DNA from: Eledone cirrhosa
Lineage: Eukaryota; Mollusca; Cephalopoda; Octopoda; Eledonidae
Length of the DNA: 64,000 bases
Assembly (NCBI GenBank): GCA_964016885.1
Contig: OZ024746.1
Location: 99,997,433 to 100,061,432 of the forward strand
Direction: 5' to 3'
A program made the position numbers and the translations under genes. Positions 11,151 through 20,544 of the stretch are shown here, in pieces. Numbering within the stretch: position 1 is the first letter of the stretch; each line of letters starts with the position of its first letter. Under the pieces are notes generated by a model, which was given only the letters and a program-made list of their open reading frames with translations, was not told the origin of the DNA and did not search any database.

Positions 11151-11957
11151 CGGGAGTGCTTTTCCATTGTCAATTTACATTGATCATCTGCAAAGTTACA
11201 TTGTTCTCAGAACCACTACACCAGTCTTTCGATGTGTGTGGCTGGAACTACTGCCACCCATTGATTTGGCAGCTCTTTTTTTTTTTTTTTTTAGATGGCC
11301 ATTGACTCTTATGAGTTCTTCCGCCCTTTGTCAGATTTTGTTTTTTGTCCTGCAGGGGTCCAAAATCACCCTCCTCACCAAGTAAACTTTGTGGGGTTGC
11401 CGGTTTAGTCGCCAACTGGGTTACATGCTACCAGTAGCACTCAAGAGAGACCTGACCTTTTGCGAGTGTAAACTCGGCCAAAGAAGAAGAAGATGAGTTG
11501 TTAGCTGTTGGGACACAGCATCCTTCAAAACCTCCATGCTTCCTGAAATTCGCCAAAACTACACCTGATACACGGATGCATGTATCTGTGTGTGTATCAT
11601 GACTCATATACTGTTTGCTTTCCTGACATTTGTACATTATTCTATGTACTATACATACACCTTTGATGAGTTATAGTGCAGTATATTCACATTGCTCCAG
11701 TATATTCAGCTGAAAATGAGTACCAGTAATAGCTAGAGGGTTAACCCTGCGATGGACCAGCATCCTGTACAGGGGGAAGTCTTGTACTCTCGGTCAGTTC
11801 ACGCCATGAAACCAGGATAAGTATCGGCCTGATGAGCTTTCAAGCTTGAGACACTTTAACTTAACTTATTTGTCATTTAATTACAAATGATTATATAAAA
11901 TTAATAGAAGTAAAGACAAACTTATGATAAAAATTGAACAAATAATTAATACATCAC
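11151..11957. other. Intron, mostly unrecognised; possible SINE scrap
   Basis: No supported gene. Positions 11735-11875 (ccctgcgatggaccagcatc, then ggcctgatgagc) resemble a tail shared by several dispersed SINE/LINE families in other animals; this is recognition from memory and weak. A poly(T) run lies at 11276-11292. Confidence 0.4.
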
Positions 11958-12045
11958 CCCGTCATAGAAATCCAGTTCCTTCAAACATCTAATGATGTTT
12001 TGATAAGTCGTTGGTAGGCTATGTTTATGAACATTTGAAAATATT
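11958..12045 (-). CDS. Myosin motor domain exon (sixth visible)
   Basis: Acceptor ctcaacag precedes the exon; donor gtgatg follows it. It completes a split Lys codon with the previous exon (tacaa joined to a) and encodes 29 residues, including KHSLPTTYQNIIRCLKELDF, the region after the GA.. loop where myosins carry the segment before the LAAILHL helix. It ends in phase 0, compatible with the exon at 10104. An open frame runs past the donor to a stop at 11946, which is intron read-through. Identity rests on junction continuity because this segment is not strongly conserved in myosins. Confidence 0.75.
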
Positions 12046-12199
12046 CTGTTGAGAAATAAACAGACAAAAATAAGATTAAAGCCATTTTCTAAATAAGAAA
12101 AATATAAAAGGCAATGACACACGACCGTGACTTCTGGCGTCATGCAGTAATACAGAGTACCCGACCTCCCATGGGTACAAGCTGAAGCATATAGACAAT

Positions 12200-12482
12200 A
12201 TGCCCCCACACCCCCCACCGCAAGGTGGTCGTGGAGGTGCTACGGCAAAAAAGCACCCAGCCCACACTGTAAAGTGGACGTGTAGGCGCCACGAAAAAGC
12301 ACCCAGCACTCACTGTAAATGAGGTTGGTGTTAGGAAGGGCATCCAGCTGTAGAAATCAAGCCAAATCAGTTCCTGTATGAGCAAGGCATGGTCAGCCGA
12401 CAAGACACTGCCCACAACAGGACAACCCGTCTAACCCATGCTAGTGTGGAAGAACGGACGTAAAACGGTGATGATGATGATA
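12200..12482 (+). mobile_element. Family III SINE variant with duplicated 48-bp block
   Basis: Plus-strand copy with two successive blocks of the type gtggtcgtggaggtgc / aaaaaagcacccagc, then gttaggaagggcatccagc and aacccatgctagtgtgg, ending in gatgatgatgat. The duplicated block is the unit that is expanded about ten times at 24611-25110. Confidence 0.7.
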
Positions 12483-12554
12483 TGAAGTTACTTGAGGGTG
12501 GTTTCCAAACAAGTTTTCCTATTTCAGCTAACTCTCCAGTAATTCGCATATATA

Positions 12555-12701
12555 TTCGTGATGATGACGATATATATATAGGAAAAAGTATGACCCCGAC
12601 GGCAGAGCTCAAGCCGTTTCGACGGCTATTTCTGGACTACCCTAAGTATTGAGTACTATGGTGTGTTATGGTCCATCTGGTTCCTTACCACAATTCCTTT
12701 G

Positions 12702-12733
<32 letters not shown>
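12555..12733. mobile_element. Half of a foldback element plus (TA)n
   Basis: The stretch gaccccgacggcagagctc, aagccgtttcgacggct and gttccttaccacaattcc matches the family of the palindrome at 59940-60134 and the scrap at 27440-27490. Here only one arm is present, bounded by (TA)n on both sides. Confidence 0.5.
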
Positions 12734-12734
<1 letters not shown>

Positions 12735-12735
<1 letters not shown>

Positions 12736-12905
12736 TCATCATCATCATCATCATCATCAGTCATTTTTTTACATCCACTTTTCCCTGCTTGCAAAGGTGG
12801 GATGAGTCCTCTTCAGCACAGCATCTCTCCATTTGTCACAATCCTTCGTCATCTCCTCTGTGAGCGTCAACGATCTGAGGTCAGCTGTCACCACCTCTGC
12901 CCATA
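12735..12905 (-). pseudogene. LINE or SINE 3' end fragment
   Basis: Starts with (atc)n and the tail gcttttccctgc-like stretch (acttttccctgcttgcaaag), then a minus-strand frame containing RLTLTEEMTKDCDKWRDM-like codons (from tcatctcctctgtgagcgtc). This is the C-terminal style of a non-LTR element; very short. Confidence 0.4.
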
Positions 12906-12984
12906 TATATATGTATATTTATAAAGTGTCCAAAAAAATGTATACACTCTTCAACAGCATTCTTATAAATATTGCCTTGTACAG

Positions 12985-13315
12985 GTAATCAAATCAAATT
13001 GTGTATACATTGGGCTTGCAATCGAAAGGGTTGTGAGTTCAATTCTCAGACCGGGTGATGTGTTGTTTCCTTGAGCAAGACACTTTATTTCACATTGCTC
13101 CAGTTTACTCAGCTGTAGAAATGAAATGATAGGGACTGGGGTCCTTATCATTCCACTGCAAAGTGGTTGTGTAGGTGCCACGGCAAAAAAGCACCTAGCA
13201 CTCACTGTAAATGAGGTTGGTGTTAGGAAGGGCATCCAGCTGTAAAAATCAAGCCAAAATCAGTTCCCGTCCCACCCTTGCAAGCAGGGAAAAGCAGACG
13301 TAAAATGAAATGATG
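12985..13315 (+). mobile_element. Family III tRNA-SINE, nearly complete
   Basis: B-box-like ggttgtgagttcaattctc follows a partial A-box region, then ccttgagcaagacacttta, ctccagtttactcagctg, gttaggaagggcatccagc and cccttgcaagcagggaaaag with a gat-rich tail. The 5' few bases of the A box are degraded. Confidence 0.8.
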
Positions 13316-13344
13316 ATGATATATATATATTAAGAAAAACGATG

Positions 13345-13490
13345 AAATTTCGTTTATATGTATTTAGTTTTTTTATTGTGTCGACCTGTTATGCATGTTT
13401 CACAGAAGATTGGTTCAGAGTTACCCATAGAAGTTATGGACCTGACTCCATTATCAATCTGCTCTTCAGACTCATGATCCAACCAAAAAT
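13345..13490. mobile_element. Unclassified dispersed repeat, copy 1
   Basis: The stretch shares segments with 51590-51720 (atgtttcatagatgattgg-like, and gtcctgactccagcatcaat-like). Two copies next to (TA)n tracts suggest a mobile element or a Penelope-like end; no coding region is present. Confidence 0.4.
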
Positions 13491-13616
13491 ATAGTGTTTG
13501 TTGTGATTTGTGAGATGATGGGTGTATATATATATTTTACATTGGCCCTATTTTTTTGTGCATTTGGGCATATGTGAGTGTTCGAGAGTAATGGTAGAAC
13601 TACTTTTGTGTGTATA

Positions 13617-14015
13617 TCAACATCATCATCCCTATTTAACGTCCATTTTCCATGTGAAGGCATGTGGCTGATTGGTTAGAGAACTGGATTCGCAATCATG
13701 AAGTTGTCAGTTCGATTCCTGGACCGGGCGATGCGTTATGTCCTTGAGCAAGACACTTTATTTCACGTTACTCCTTCTACCTGGAGTTGCAACCGATAGA
13801 TAGTATTAGCAATTAGAAAGACCAATGGAAACATTGTTTCCTCGGTCCAATTTGACAAAAGTCAATCAACAAATTTTTCCATTTTGCATGGGTTAGATGG
13901 GTCACCCACATCATGAGACAAATCTGGCCAGCTGGCTGTGCCGTACCTTGCTCAGACGGAACTGTAAATTTGGCTGGGAATTTTATAGCTGGAGGTCCTT
14001 CCTAACACCAACCAG
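13617..14015 (-). mobile_element. Family III SINE interrupted by another SINE
   Basis: Left part catcatcatccctatttaac and gtccattttcc; right part from about 13873 (tccattttgcatgggttaga, then ctggaggtccttcctaacac). The repeated tccatttt on both sides of the inserted SINE looks like its target-site duplication. Confidence 0.65.
13659..13872 (+). mobile_element. tRNA-SINE of a fourth family, nested
   Basis: Head atgtggctgattggttagag (A box), B box tcagttcgattcctggacc, ccttgagcaagacacttta, then a body unlike family III (ctacctggagttgcaacc, gatagatagtattagc, tttcctcggtcc). A second copy is at 63188-63380. Inserted into the SINE at 13617-14015. Confidence 0.75.
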
Positions 14016-14304
14016 CATGTATATTCATGTGTGTATGTGAATGTGTGTTCATGTATTCATTTATATGTGTCTGCATGTGTGTGTGTTGATATGTTAGTCG
14101 GATATTCAAAGTCTAGATTTTGTGTAGCACTGTATCATAAACAGGAAAGGAAATGAAAGGATGACCATTTAGGAGGATGGTTGTGGAGTCTGTCATGCTA
14201 TGATGACCCAGTATAAGGACATCACACCAGATTTGGTAGCTATTTCAAGCAAGTCAAATGATCACATAGAGGCTTCCTCATTGGAGCATCAATTTTTATT
14301 TTTT

Positions 14305-14582
14305 TGAAAGTCAGAAAAGAAGGTGGTTAGAATGTCCCAGGAAAGAATCACTGATCAGATAATAAGGGCAAAACCAACTGGTAGGAGACCCAGGGGCAGA
14401 CCCGGAGCAAGATGGTTGGATAACATCCATGTGCCTAACTAGGGATGGTTGCTTCCGACAGGACCCAACGGAAGGAGTGTTTGAAGATTCTGCTCCCCAC
14501 GACCTTCCCATGAATAAGTGGGCAAAGAAGGAGGAGGAGGAGGAGGAGGAGGAGGAAGAGGAAGAAGAAGAAGAAGAAGAAG

Positions 14583-14613
<31 letters not shown>

Positions 14614-14625
14614 GTTATGTCTATA
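14305..14625 (+). pseudogene. LINE (family C) 3' end with GAA-rich tail
   Basis: Frame with RMSQERITDQIIRAKPT, then GRRPRGRPGARWLDNI, the conserved end of a non-LTR ORF2, followed by degraded codons and a (gag/gaa)n tail from 14530. Related copies follow at 14700 and, on the other strand, at 49062. The Glu-rich open frame over the tail is an artefact of the microsatellite. Confidence 0.7.
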
Positions 14626-14699
14626 AACAAAAGATGATACTAAAAATGTGAATTAGTGAAGATCGAGGAAAGTGATTTTAACCATCATATCATTAGTTT

Positions 14700-15035
14700 T
14701 TAAAAGAAGTAGCAGCCCTACATCGAGTAACTCTCCAAATTAAGAGATCACAGCTCTGATACTATGGTCGTGTAGTGAGAATGTCTCAGGAAAGAATCAT
14801 TAGACAGATTTTATGTGCAAAACCAACCAGCAGGAGATTCAGTGGTAGACCCTGAACAAGATGATTCGATAACATCCATAAGCTTGGCTGGTCTCACTTG
14901 GGGATCTAGCTGGATCAATTCAAGATGGCTGCTCCTGGCAGGACATGCTGGAAGGAGTACATGAGCCCTCTGTAACTATGATCCTCTCAGGACTAAGTAG
15001 GCAAAGACAAAGGCAAAGATATTATTAGTTTCAAC
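14700..15035 (+). pseudogene. LINE (family C) 3' end, second copy
   Basis: Reads YYGRVVRMSQERIIRQIL and AKPTSRR with several stops, ending in gcaaagacaaaggcaaag. Same family and orientation as 14305-14625, only 75 bp away, so either a tandem duplication or an insertion next to a related copy. Confidence 0.65.
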
Positions 15036-15066
15036 GTATCAGTCCTTATTATCGATAATTCTAAAA

Positions 15067-15292
15067 GGGCAGTGGAATGGCCGTATCGGTAGAGCGTCAG
15101 ACAACATGTTTAGTGGCATAAAGTTATGTCCCTTTACATTCTGAGTTTAAATCCTGTCGAGGTTAGCTTTGTCTGTCATCCTTACAGGGTCAATAAAATA
15201 AAGTACCAGTAATGCACCGGGGTCAATTTAATCGACTTCCCCTTCCTCAAATTGTTGGCCTTGTACCTAAATCAGAAACCATTATTACACAG
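15067..15292 (+). mobile_element. Complete family I SINE (reference copy)
   Basis: Head ggcagtggaatggccgtatc / ggtagagcgtcagacaac (A-box-like), B-box-like ttctgagtttaaatcctgtc, then catccttacagggtcaataa, caccggggtcaatttaatcg and the tail ttggccttgtacctaaatc ending gaaaccattatt. With a single head it shows that the satellites at 1-6516, 7791-9188, 9376-9950 and 52010-52855 are head expansions. Confidence 0.85.
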
Positions 15293-15505
15293 GACCAAAG
15301 AACCATGGGTCTAGATATGAGAAATTACAAAATAAATGAACTCCTAAGTTCCATTGTTTACAATGATGGTCTACACATTCATTAAGTTGGTTTATACAAT
15401 ATCAATTGAACTAGATTCAACTTTCTAGTGAAAATGAATAAATATATTTTTTAGACACAAAAAATTGATATCAAAGTGGAGGGAGAAAAAATAAACCTTC
15501 CTTAC
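15293..15505. other. Intron, nothing recognised
   Basis: AT-rich intron sequence between the SINE and the next exon; no repeat family or open frame supported. Confidence 0.5.
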
Positions 15506-15644
15506 TTGTAATTTTTTTCTTTAGAAAGTTTATAATCTGACAGATTTGCTCCTTCAAAAAAGGCATAAAGTATGTGAAAATTACTCTCATCTACATTTTG
15601 TTTAATCAGGCGGCTTTTTTCCAGCATGTATTCTTTAATGATAG
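15506..15644 (-). CDS. Myosin motor domain exon (fifth visible)
   Basis: Acceptor attgtag and donor gtaaga-type border. Joined to the previous exon by a split Ala codon (g + ct), it encodes IIKEYMLEKSRLIKQN, then ESNFHILYAFFEGANLSDY. This is the classic myosin segment YLLEKSR(V/L)..Q....NFHIFY....GA, linking switch I to switch II in the motor. It ends with two bases of a Lys codon completed at 12045. Met replaces the usual Leu in YLLEKSR. Very strong family match. Confidence 0.95.
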
Positions 15645-16274
15645 CTACAATGAAGAAAAGGGTAAGGAACAAAATCAATTTAAATACATATAAATATTAG
15701 AAAACTCATTGCTAGAACAGCCGTTAAATCAGTTAAATGCTGTCAAAGACAGTGATGGGTAAAAATGCCTCAGAGGACAGAGACCAGTGGCCAGTGGTCA
15801 ACAGAGAGACAGAGGATAAAGATGTATGTGAGTAAACTTGTCTTGTATATTGCCTTTCTTTATTTTTTCTTCTGGTCACATCTGTGCACCATTGCACTTC
15901 TCCTTGTCCTCTTCCAACCTTTTCTATATTTCATCTGCCTGCCACCCACCTTGTGGATTGTCATTCTCTTGAGCTTGAATAATGTAAGTGAAAAGGGAGG
16001 TAACTATCAAATAAGCCAAGATAGGCAACTTGTGTTACACAGGGGGCCCAAAGGTTAAGTTGAAAAGACGAAAAAAATAAATTCAATTAATCTGTCTAGA
16101 CCATTTTTTTTCACAACAAATTTTGCTTAGAGAGGACAGCAACTGAAGCAGTTGAGGAGCATATTTAAGCAGCATTTCCTTGAAGCTAGTTGTCAGAGTA
16201 TATTCCTCTTCTCCGAGTTACATAGCTGGCAAAATTTCTTTTCATTGACATAGTATAGTTGTGTGTGTGGTGGA
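15645..16274. other. Intron, nothing recognised
   Basis: No supported repeat or gene. A short plus-strand open frame (15765-16058) has no recognisable motif and lies in intron of the minus-strand gene. Confidence 0.5.
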
Positions 16275-16963
16275 AATGGAATTTCTGCCTACTCCTTTCC
16301 TACACACTGAGCATGGCCATTTCCCAGAGGGGACATGTGCCCTATTTTCCTTCCTACATACTAGAACTTTAGTCTTAGACAAGTTAACTTTAAGGCCTTT
16401 TGATTCTAGGCCATGCTTCCATGTTTGGAATTTCTTCTCTAGTTCAGCCATGGATTAAGCTATGAGCGTTAGATCATCTGCATAGAGAAGTTCCCATGGG
16501 GAGCCGGTCTTGAACTCCTGTTATAGCTTGAAGGGCAATAATAAATAGGAGGGGGCTAAGGACGGAGCCCTGATGAACACCAACTTTGACACTAAATTCT
16601 TCACTATATTCGTTGTTAATTCTAACCTTGCTGACTGTTTCTTTATACATGGCTTGTATAGCTCTCACAAGCCATTAATCAACCTTTAGTTTTCTAATGG
16701 CCCACCAGATAATGACGAGGAGGACTCTGTCAAATGATTTCTCTAAGTCAACAAAAGCTAAGTATAGGGGTTTACTTTTAGCTAGGTACTTCTCCTGTAG
16801 TTGTCGTACAAGGAAAAGGGCATTTGTGGTACTTTTACCTGACACGAACACAAACTGCATTTCGTCTAGATCAATTTGATCTCTGATTAGTTGCGCTATA
16901 ACTTTTTCTGTGACCTTCATGACCTGGTCAATCAATTTAATGCCTCTATAGTTTCCTCTATAA
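16275..16963 (-). pseudogene. LINE family A fragment, reverse transcriptase part
   Basis: Minus-strand frames read KLIDQVMKVTEKVIAQLI, FVSGKSTT, LAFVDLEKSFDRV (RT motif A, D), VGVHQGSVLSPLLFII (motif B) and later CRKENRAHVPSGKWPCSVC, broken by frameshifts. It stops abruptly after the start of a Cys-rich finger, so the 3' part of the element is missing, unusual for a LINE, which normally loses its 5' end. The related copies are at 18656, 34563 and 47395. Confidence 0.85.
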
Positions 16964-17570
16964 CATATATTCCTATATATAGTTTAGGGATTGTAATATC
17001 AAGTTACTGTAGGTTCACTCACAGTGTAATCTCCAGCAGGTATTTTTGTTTTCTACTAAGCAGAGTGTAATAATAATAATAAAATGGACGAGGTGTTAAT
17101 TTTTATTTATTGAGATGTGATGTGTGTTTTGCGATTGATCAAAACAAGGTTCGATCTGTATTGATCAAGCCTGACTCTGGAATCAAAAGCTCGTTGGACT
17201 TCTGTTGTGGTAATAAGTATATATGACAGGTTTCTGTCTACCAAATTCAACTTGAAACATGCCCAAAGGAGCTTAGAGTTGAAACCAATGGTATAGAGAA
17301 TGAGGGCTTACAGCTTTGAAACAAAAGCCCCACAATATTTAAAAGGCCCAAAATACTGCCACTTTTCACTAATCAATACAAAATCAGTTTAATCAGCTCC
17401 CACGGAATTTTCCCATCAGGGGTCCAATGGAAGCTGAATCCACCCTTGCTCAGAATCAAATGGTTGTGAGAAAGCTTCTTAATTTTACTCACCCATACTT
17501 GCACTATGTGTTTTTTGTTTCCATTTAAACAAGATTAAGACGAAATATCATTTCAAATTCAGTTTCTTAC
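16964..17570. other. Intron with short repeat scraps
   Basis: Contains a (taa)n tract near 17070 and a stretch (gatcaaaacaaggttcgatc, gcctgactctggaatc) resembling the dispersed repeat at 13345 and 51575. The rest is not recognised. Confidence 0.4.
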
Positions 17571-17685
17571 CTCGTCTAACTTTTCCATCCTTGTCAAAGA
17601 AAACTTCAGTCAATTTTCCAAATCGGCTTGAATTCCAATTCAGTTTTGTTCTGGCGTTGCCAAACGATTCTAAGATATCATTTGT
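17571..17685 (-). CDS. Myosin motor domain exon (fourth visible), switch I
   Basis: Acceptor ttattag, donor gtaaga. Encodes 38 residues plus one base, [18 protein letters not shown] followed by [12 protein letters not shown]. This is the myosin switch I region (usually ILEAFGNAKT..N.NSSRFGK), whose Asn/Ser/Ser contact nucleotide and Mg. Phase 0 start agrees with the exon at 25196; phase 1 end agrees with 15644. The usual KTxRN is KLNWN here, with the NSSRFGK core intact. Confidence 0.96.
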
Positions 17686-17740
17686 CTAATAAAAAGAAAA
17701 GAATATATATATTTTCTCTCCCACACCAACTCTCCATTTC

Positions 17741-17768
17741 CTGAAGAAGGACTTATGTCCGAAACGTC
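17741..17768 (+). ncRNA. Hammerhead-ribozyme-like motif
   Basis: Core ctgaaga (17741-17747), a 4-bp stem II ggac/gtcc (17749-17760), then gaaac and gtc (17761-17768). Conserved hammerhead elements CUGANGA and GAAA are in order and acgu next to the expected cleavage base is self-complementary, as in minimal hammerheads that act as dimers. Stem I pairing is not evident. Such motifs are known in Penelope-like elements. Confidence 0.4.
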
Positions 17769-17917
17769 AAACCTTCATCTACTTCTTTCTAAGAGTGATA
17801 CTAATAAGACTTTGTGTATTTGCATTTCTCTGTCATTTCTTGAACATTATATATATAGGGATAAAAACCGGGAGGTTATATCCATAGTAAGTATACCACT
17901 CAGTCCAGACGATGAGT

Positions 17918-18069
17918 TCGATATAGAGTCAGTTCCACAACAAATTAGCAAACTATACTCGAGATACACGTTTCTCTGAGCAGATTTTCAACCCTTGAAA
18001 ATCCATTCCGTGAAATGCGCGTCCTTGAGTATGGTTTGCTAATTTGTTGTGGAACTGACTCTATATCGA
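17918..18069. mobile_element. Foldback element with 40-bp arms
   Basis: Left arm gatatagagtcagttccac / aacaaattagcaaactatac pairs with right arm gtatggtttgctaatttgtt / gtggaactgactctatatc, separated by about 65 bp. No coding capacity; a MITE-like hairpin or Penelope-element terminal structure following the hammerhead-like motif at 17741. Confidence 0.65.
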
Positions 18070-18097
18070 CCTTGACATCTGCATCGTCTCTTCGTTG

Positions 18098-18515
18098 CTG
18101 TAGTGGAGTCTGTGCTACTGTATGGGTCTGAGACTTGGACACTGACCAAGAAACTCACTCAGATGGTGGATCGGTGCTACATGAGAATGCTGAGGATGGC
18201 TCTGAACATTAATCAGTATACACTGAGGATGAAAAACTCAGAGCTGTATGGGAGCATCCCAAAAGTCAGCTCAAAAGTGACACAGAGGAGACTGAGGTTA
18301 GCTGGACATGCTCACCGACATCCAGAGTTGACATTTCACTCAGTGCTCCTGTGGGAGCCCCTGCATGGACACACTGGAACAGGAAGACCAAGGTTAACGT
18401 ATGTTGATGCCCTAAGGACAGACACAGGTCTGTTGGAGATGCAGGACATGGCAGCGATGATGAGGAACAGAGATCACTGAAGAGAACTCGTCAATGGATC
18501 TCGGAAATGTTACCC
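18098..18515 (+). pseudogene. LINE (family D) C-terminal ORF fragment
   Basis: Open for 125 codons from 18103: VLLYGSETWTLTKKL, RCYMRMLRMALNI, then RRLRLAGHAHRHPEL and TGRPRLTYVDALRTDTGL. This is the typical end of a non-LTR retrotransposon polyprotein, 5' truncated. Confidence 0.75.
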
Positions 18516-18624
18516 ATCCTATATATATATATATATTAGGATAAACATTGATGCAATTCAATTCAAGCACTCAACGTACTTTTTCCACATAGGAGTGACG
18601 GAGTAAATATCGAATAAGGAAAAG

Positions 18625-19991
18625 CGAAGTAGTTTCAGATGTTCAAGTCCTTTAATCATCATCATCATCATCATCGTTTAACGTCCATGTTCCACGCTTG
18701 CATGGGTTTGGACGGGAGATTTCCCACTTGAGGCAAGAGTGGTTGTCTTGCTCGCATAGGACTGTCTGGCGGGTTTTCTGCAGCTGGATGCCCTTCCTAA
18801 TACCAACCACATTTACAGTGTGGACTGGGAGGTTTTTACCGTGTTGCCTACACGGCCACATTACCGCGTGGACTGTGTGTTTTTTTGTCGTGACACCTAC
18901 ACGATCTCATTTGTTTCGGCCTGGATGTTGTGGCACCAACATAACTTTACATTGAAAGGGGTGGTGTGGATGGGGTGGGGGTGGTGTGATGGGGCGTATT
19001 TTGTTAGAGATGCCTACTGACTGTAGTAGGTTTACTTTGTATTTAGGCAAGGCGGGTCTTCTCTGTTACTGAGTACCGCCAAAGGTCTCGGTCCAGTGAC
19101 ATTGTCTTGGAAAGGTGTAAGTGTGTGAGGTCGGAATTTATCAGGTCGTCCCAGGTTTTTCTGGGTCTGCCTACTCCGTTGCTACCGTCTATCTTTATTG
19201 CCCTGCACTTTTTTATACAGCTGTCGTCTTTCATGCGCATCACGTGACCATACCAACGTAGCCTTCTCTCGAGTAAACAACATCTGATCCCTCTTATTTC
19301 TAATTTTTCCCTTAGTTCATTTATGCTTTGCCGTTCACATATATTACTATTACACATCCAGTGGAGCATGCAAGCTTCGTTCCTCTCTAGTCTGCGTATA
19401 TCCTCTGCACACAATGCCCAGGTCTCACTGCCATGCAACATTGCTGTTCATATGCAGGCATCATACAACCTGCCTTTCATTTTTAGGGAGAACCCTTTAG
19501 CGGCTAATAGTGGTATAAGCTCTCTGAACTTTTTCCATCCAGTTCTGACTCTAGCTACTGTACTTTCAGAGCACCCTCCACCACTCCTGATTTTGTCACC
19601 CAGGTAACGGAAGCTGTCCACTATTTCTATAGAATCCTCTGTGCAATTGAAAGAGCTAGTATTTTGTGGGCACTTGCTGCTACTTATTGCACCAGAACAC
19701 CGGCCACATGTAAAATCTATGTTCTTAGTTAGCTTACCTGTGATCCCACTACATCTTTTATGCACCCATACTTTGCATTTGGGACATAAAATGGAGTTTC
19801 TACCTACGCCTTTCCTACACACTGAGCATGGCCATTTCCCGGAAGGGACCGGCGCCTTATTTTCTTTCCTACAAATTAGCCAGGTTAATTTTAAGGCCTT
19901 TTGATTCTAGGCCATGCTTCCATGTTTGGAATTTCTTCTCTAATAATTATTATTATTATTATTAAAGGACTTGAACATCTGAAACTACTTC
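18625..19991. repeat. Inverted-repeat arms split by a LINE insertion
   Basis: gtagtttcagatgttcaagt at 18631 and its exact reverse complement acttgaacatctgaaactac at 19968 flank LINE copy B. Together they look like a foldback element whose loop was the insertion site. (TA)n tracts lie outside both arms. Confidence 0.65.
18656..19963 (-). pseudogene. LINE family A copy B with SINE-like 3' end
   Basis: 5'-truncated. Minus-strand frame from 19822: CRKGVGRNSILCPKCK, CSGITGKL, CGRCSG (Cys-rich finger), DSFRYLGDKIRSGGGC, then after one in-frame TGA (19448-19450; CGA in copy C) MLHGSETWALCAEDIRRLER, RRLRWYGHVMRM and GVGRPRKTWDDLI, ending at 19043. The 3' noncoding part (18656-19020) contains ctggatgcccttcctaatac and a (atc)n end shared with family III SINEs. 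The order RT, finger, C-terminal domain is reconstructed from copies A and C. RTE-like by style, not certain. Confidence 0.85.
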
Positions 19992-20133
<142 letters not shown>

Positions 20134-20134
20134 C

Positions 20135-20370
20135 TTCACACTATTCGTTCCACTTCATTGTGCACTCTGAGTTCAAATCCCGGCGTGGTCAACTTTGCTT
20201 TTCATCCTTTCGAGATCAATAAAAAAAAGTCCCAGTCCAGTACTGGGGTCGATTCTTCCTCTATAGAAAAAATCGGCTGTGTTAAGAACTGGAGAGGGTT
20301 CAGCTCTGCCAGGTTTAAAAGTGCCCTATACATGCCTCTACAACTCCACAAGGAGTTATGGGATCTTTAT
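20135..20370 (+). mobile_element. Family II SINE, head missing
   Basis: gttcaaatcccggcgtggtc, catcctttcgagatcaataa, then ccagtactggggtcgattc, ttcctct, and the distal part ggttcagctctgccagg and ctacaactccacaaggag. Same family as 50575, 60480 and 63555. Confidence 0.7.
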
Positions 20371-20544
20371 ATATATATATGTCTATACATTCACGGTTCC
20401 CTGACCTGATCCCTCACAAAGGGACAACAATGATGATGATGATGATCTTATATATATATATATACTATGTTAAGGTAGCATACCACTTATCAAAGAACTT
20501 CAACAACTTTTTAACTATATTATCACCACAAAAAAAAATTTGAT
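20371..20544. other. Short unrecognised stretch with microsatellites
   Basis: Contains (tga)n and (ta)n runs and no supported element. Confidence 0.4.

Noticed and set aside
11946..12218. 90-codon open frame as an independent gene
   Set aside because: Its first part is intron and SINE sequence; only 11958-12045 is supported as a myosin exon.
14429..14630. Glu-rich or Leu-rich small proteins
   Set aside because: They lie on the GAA-type tail of a LINE 3' end.
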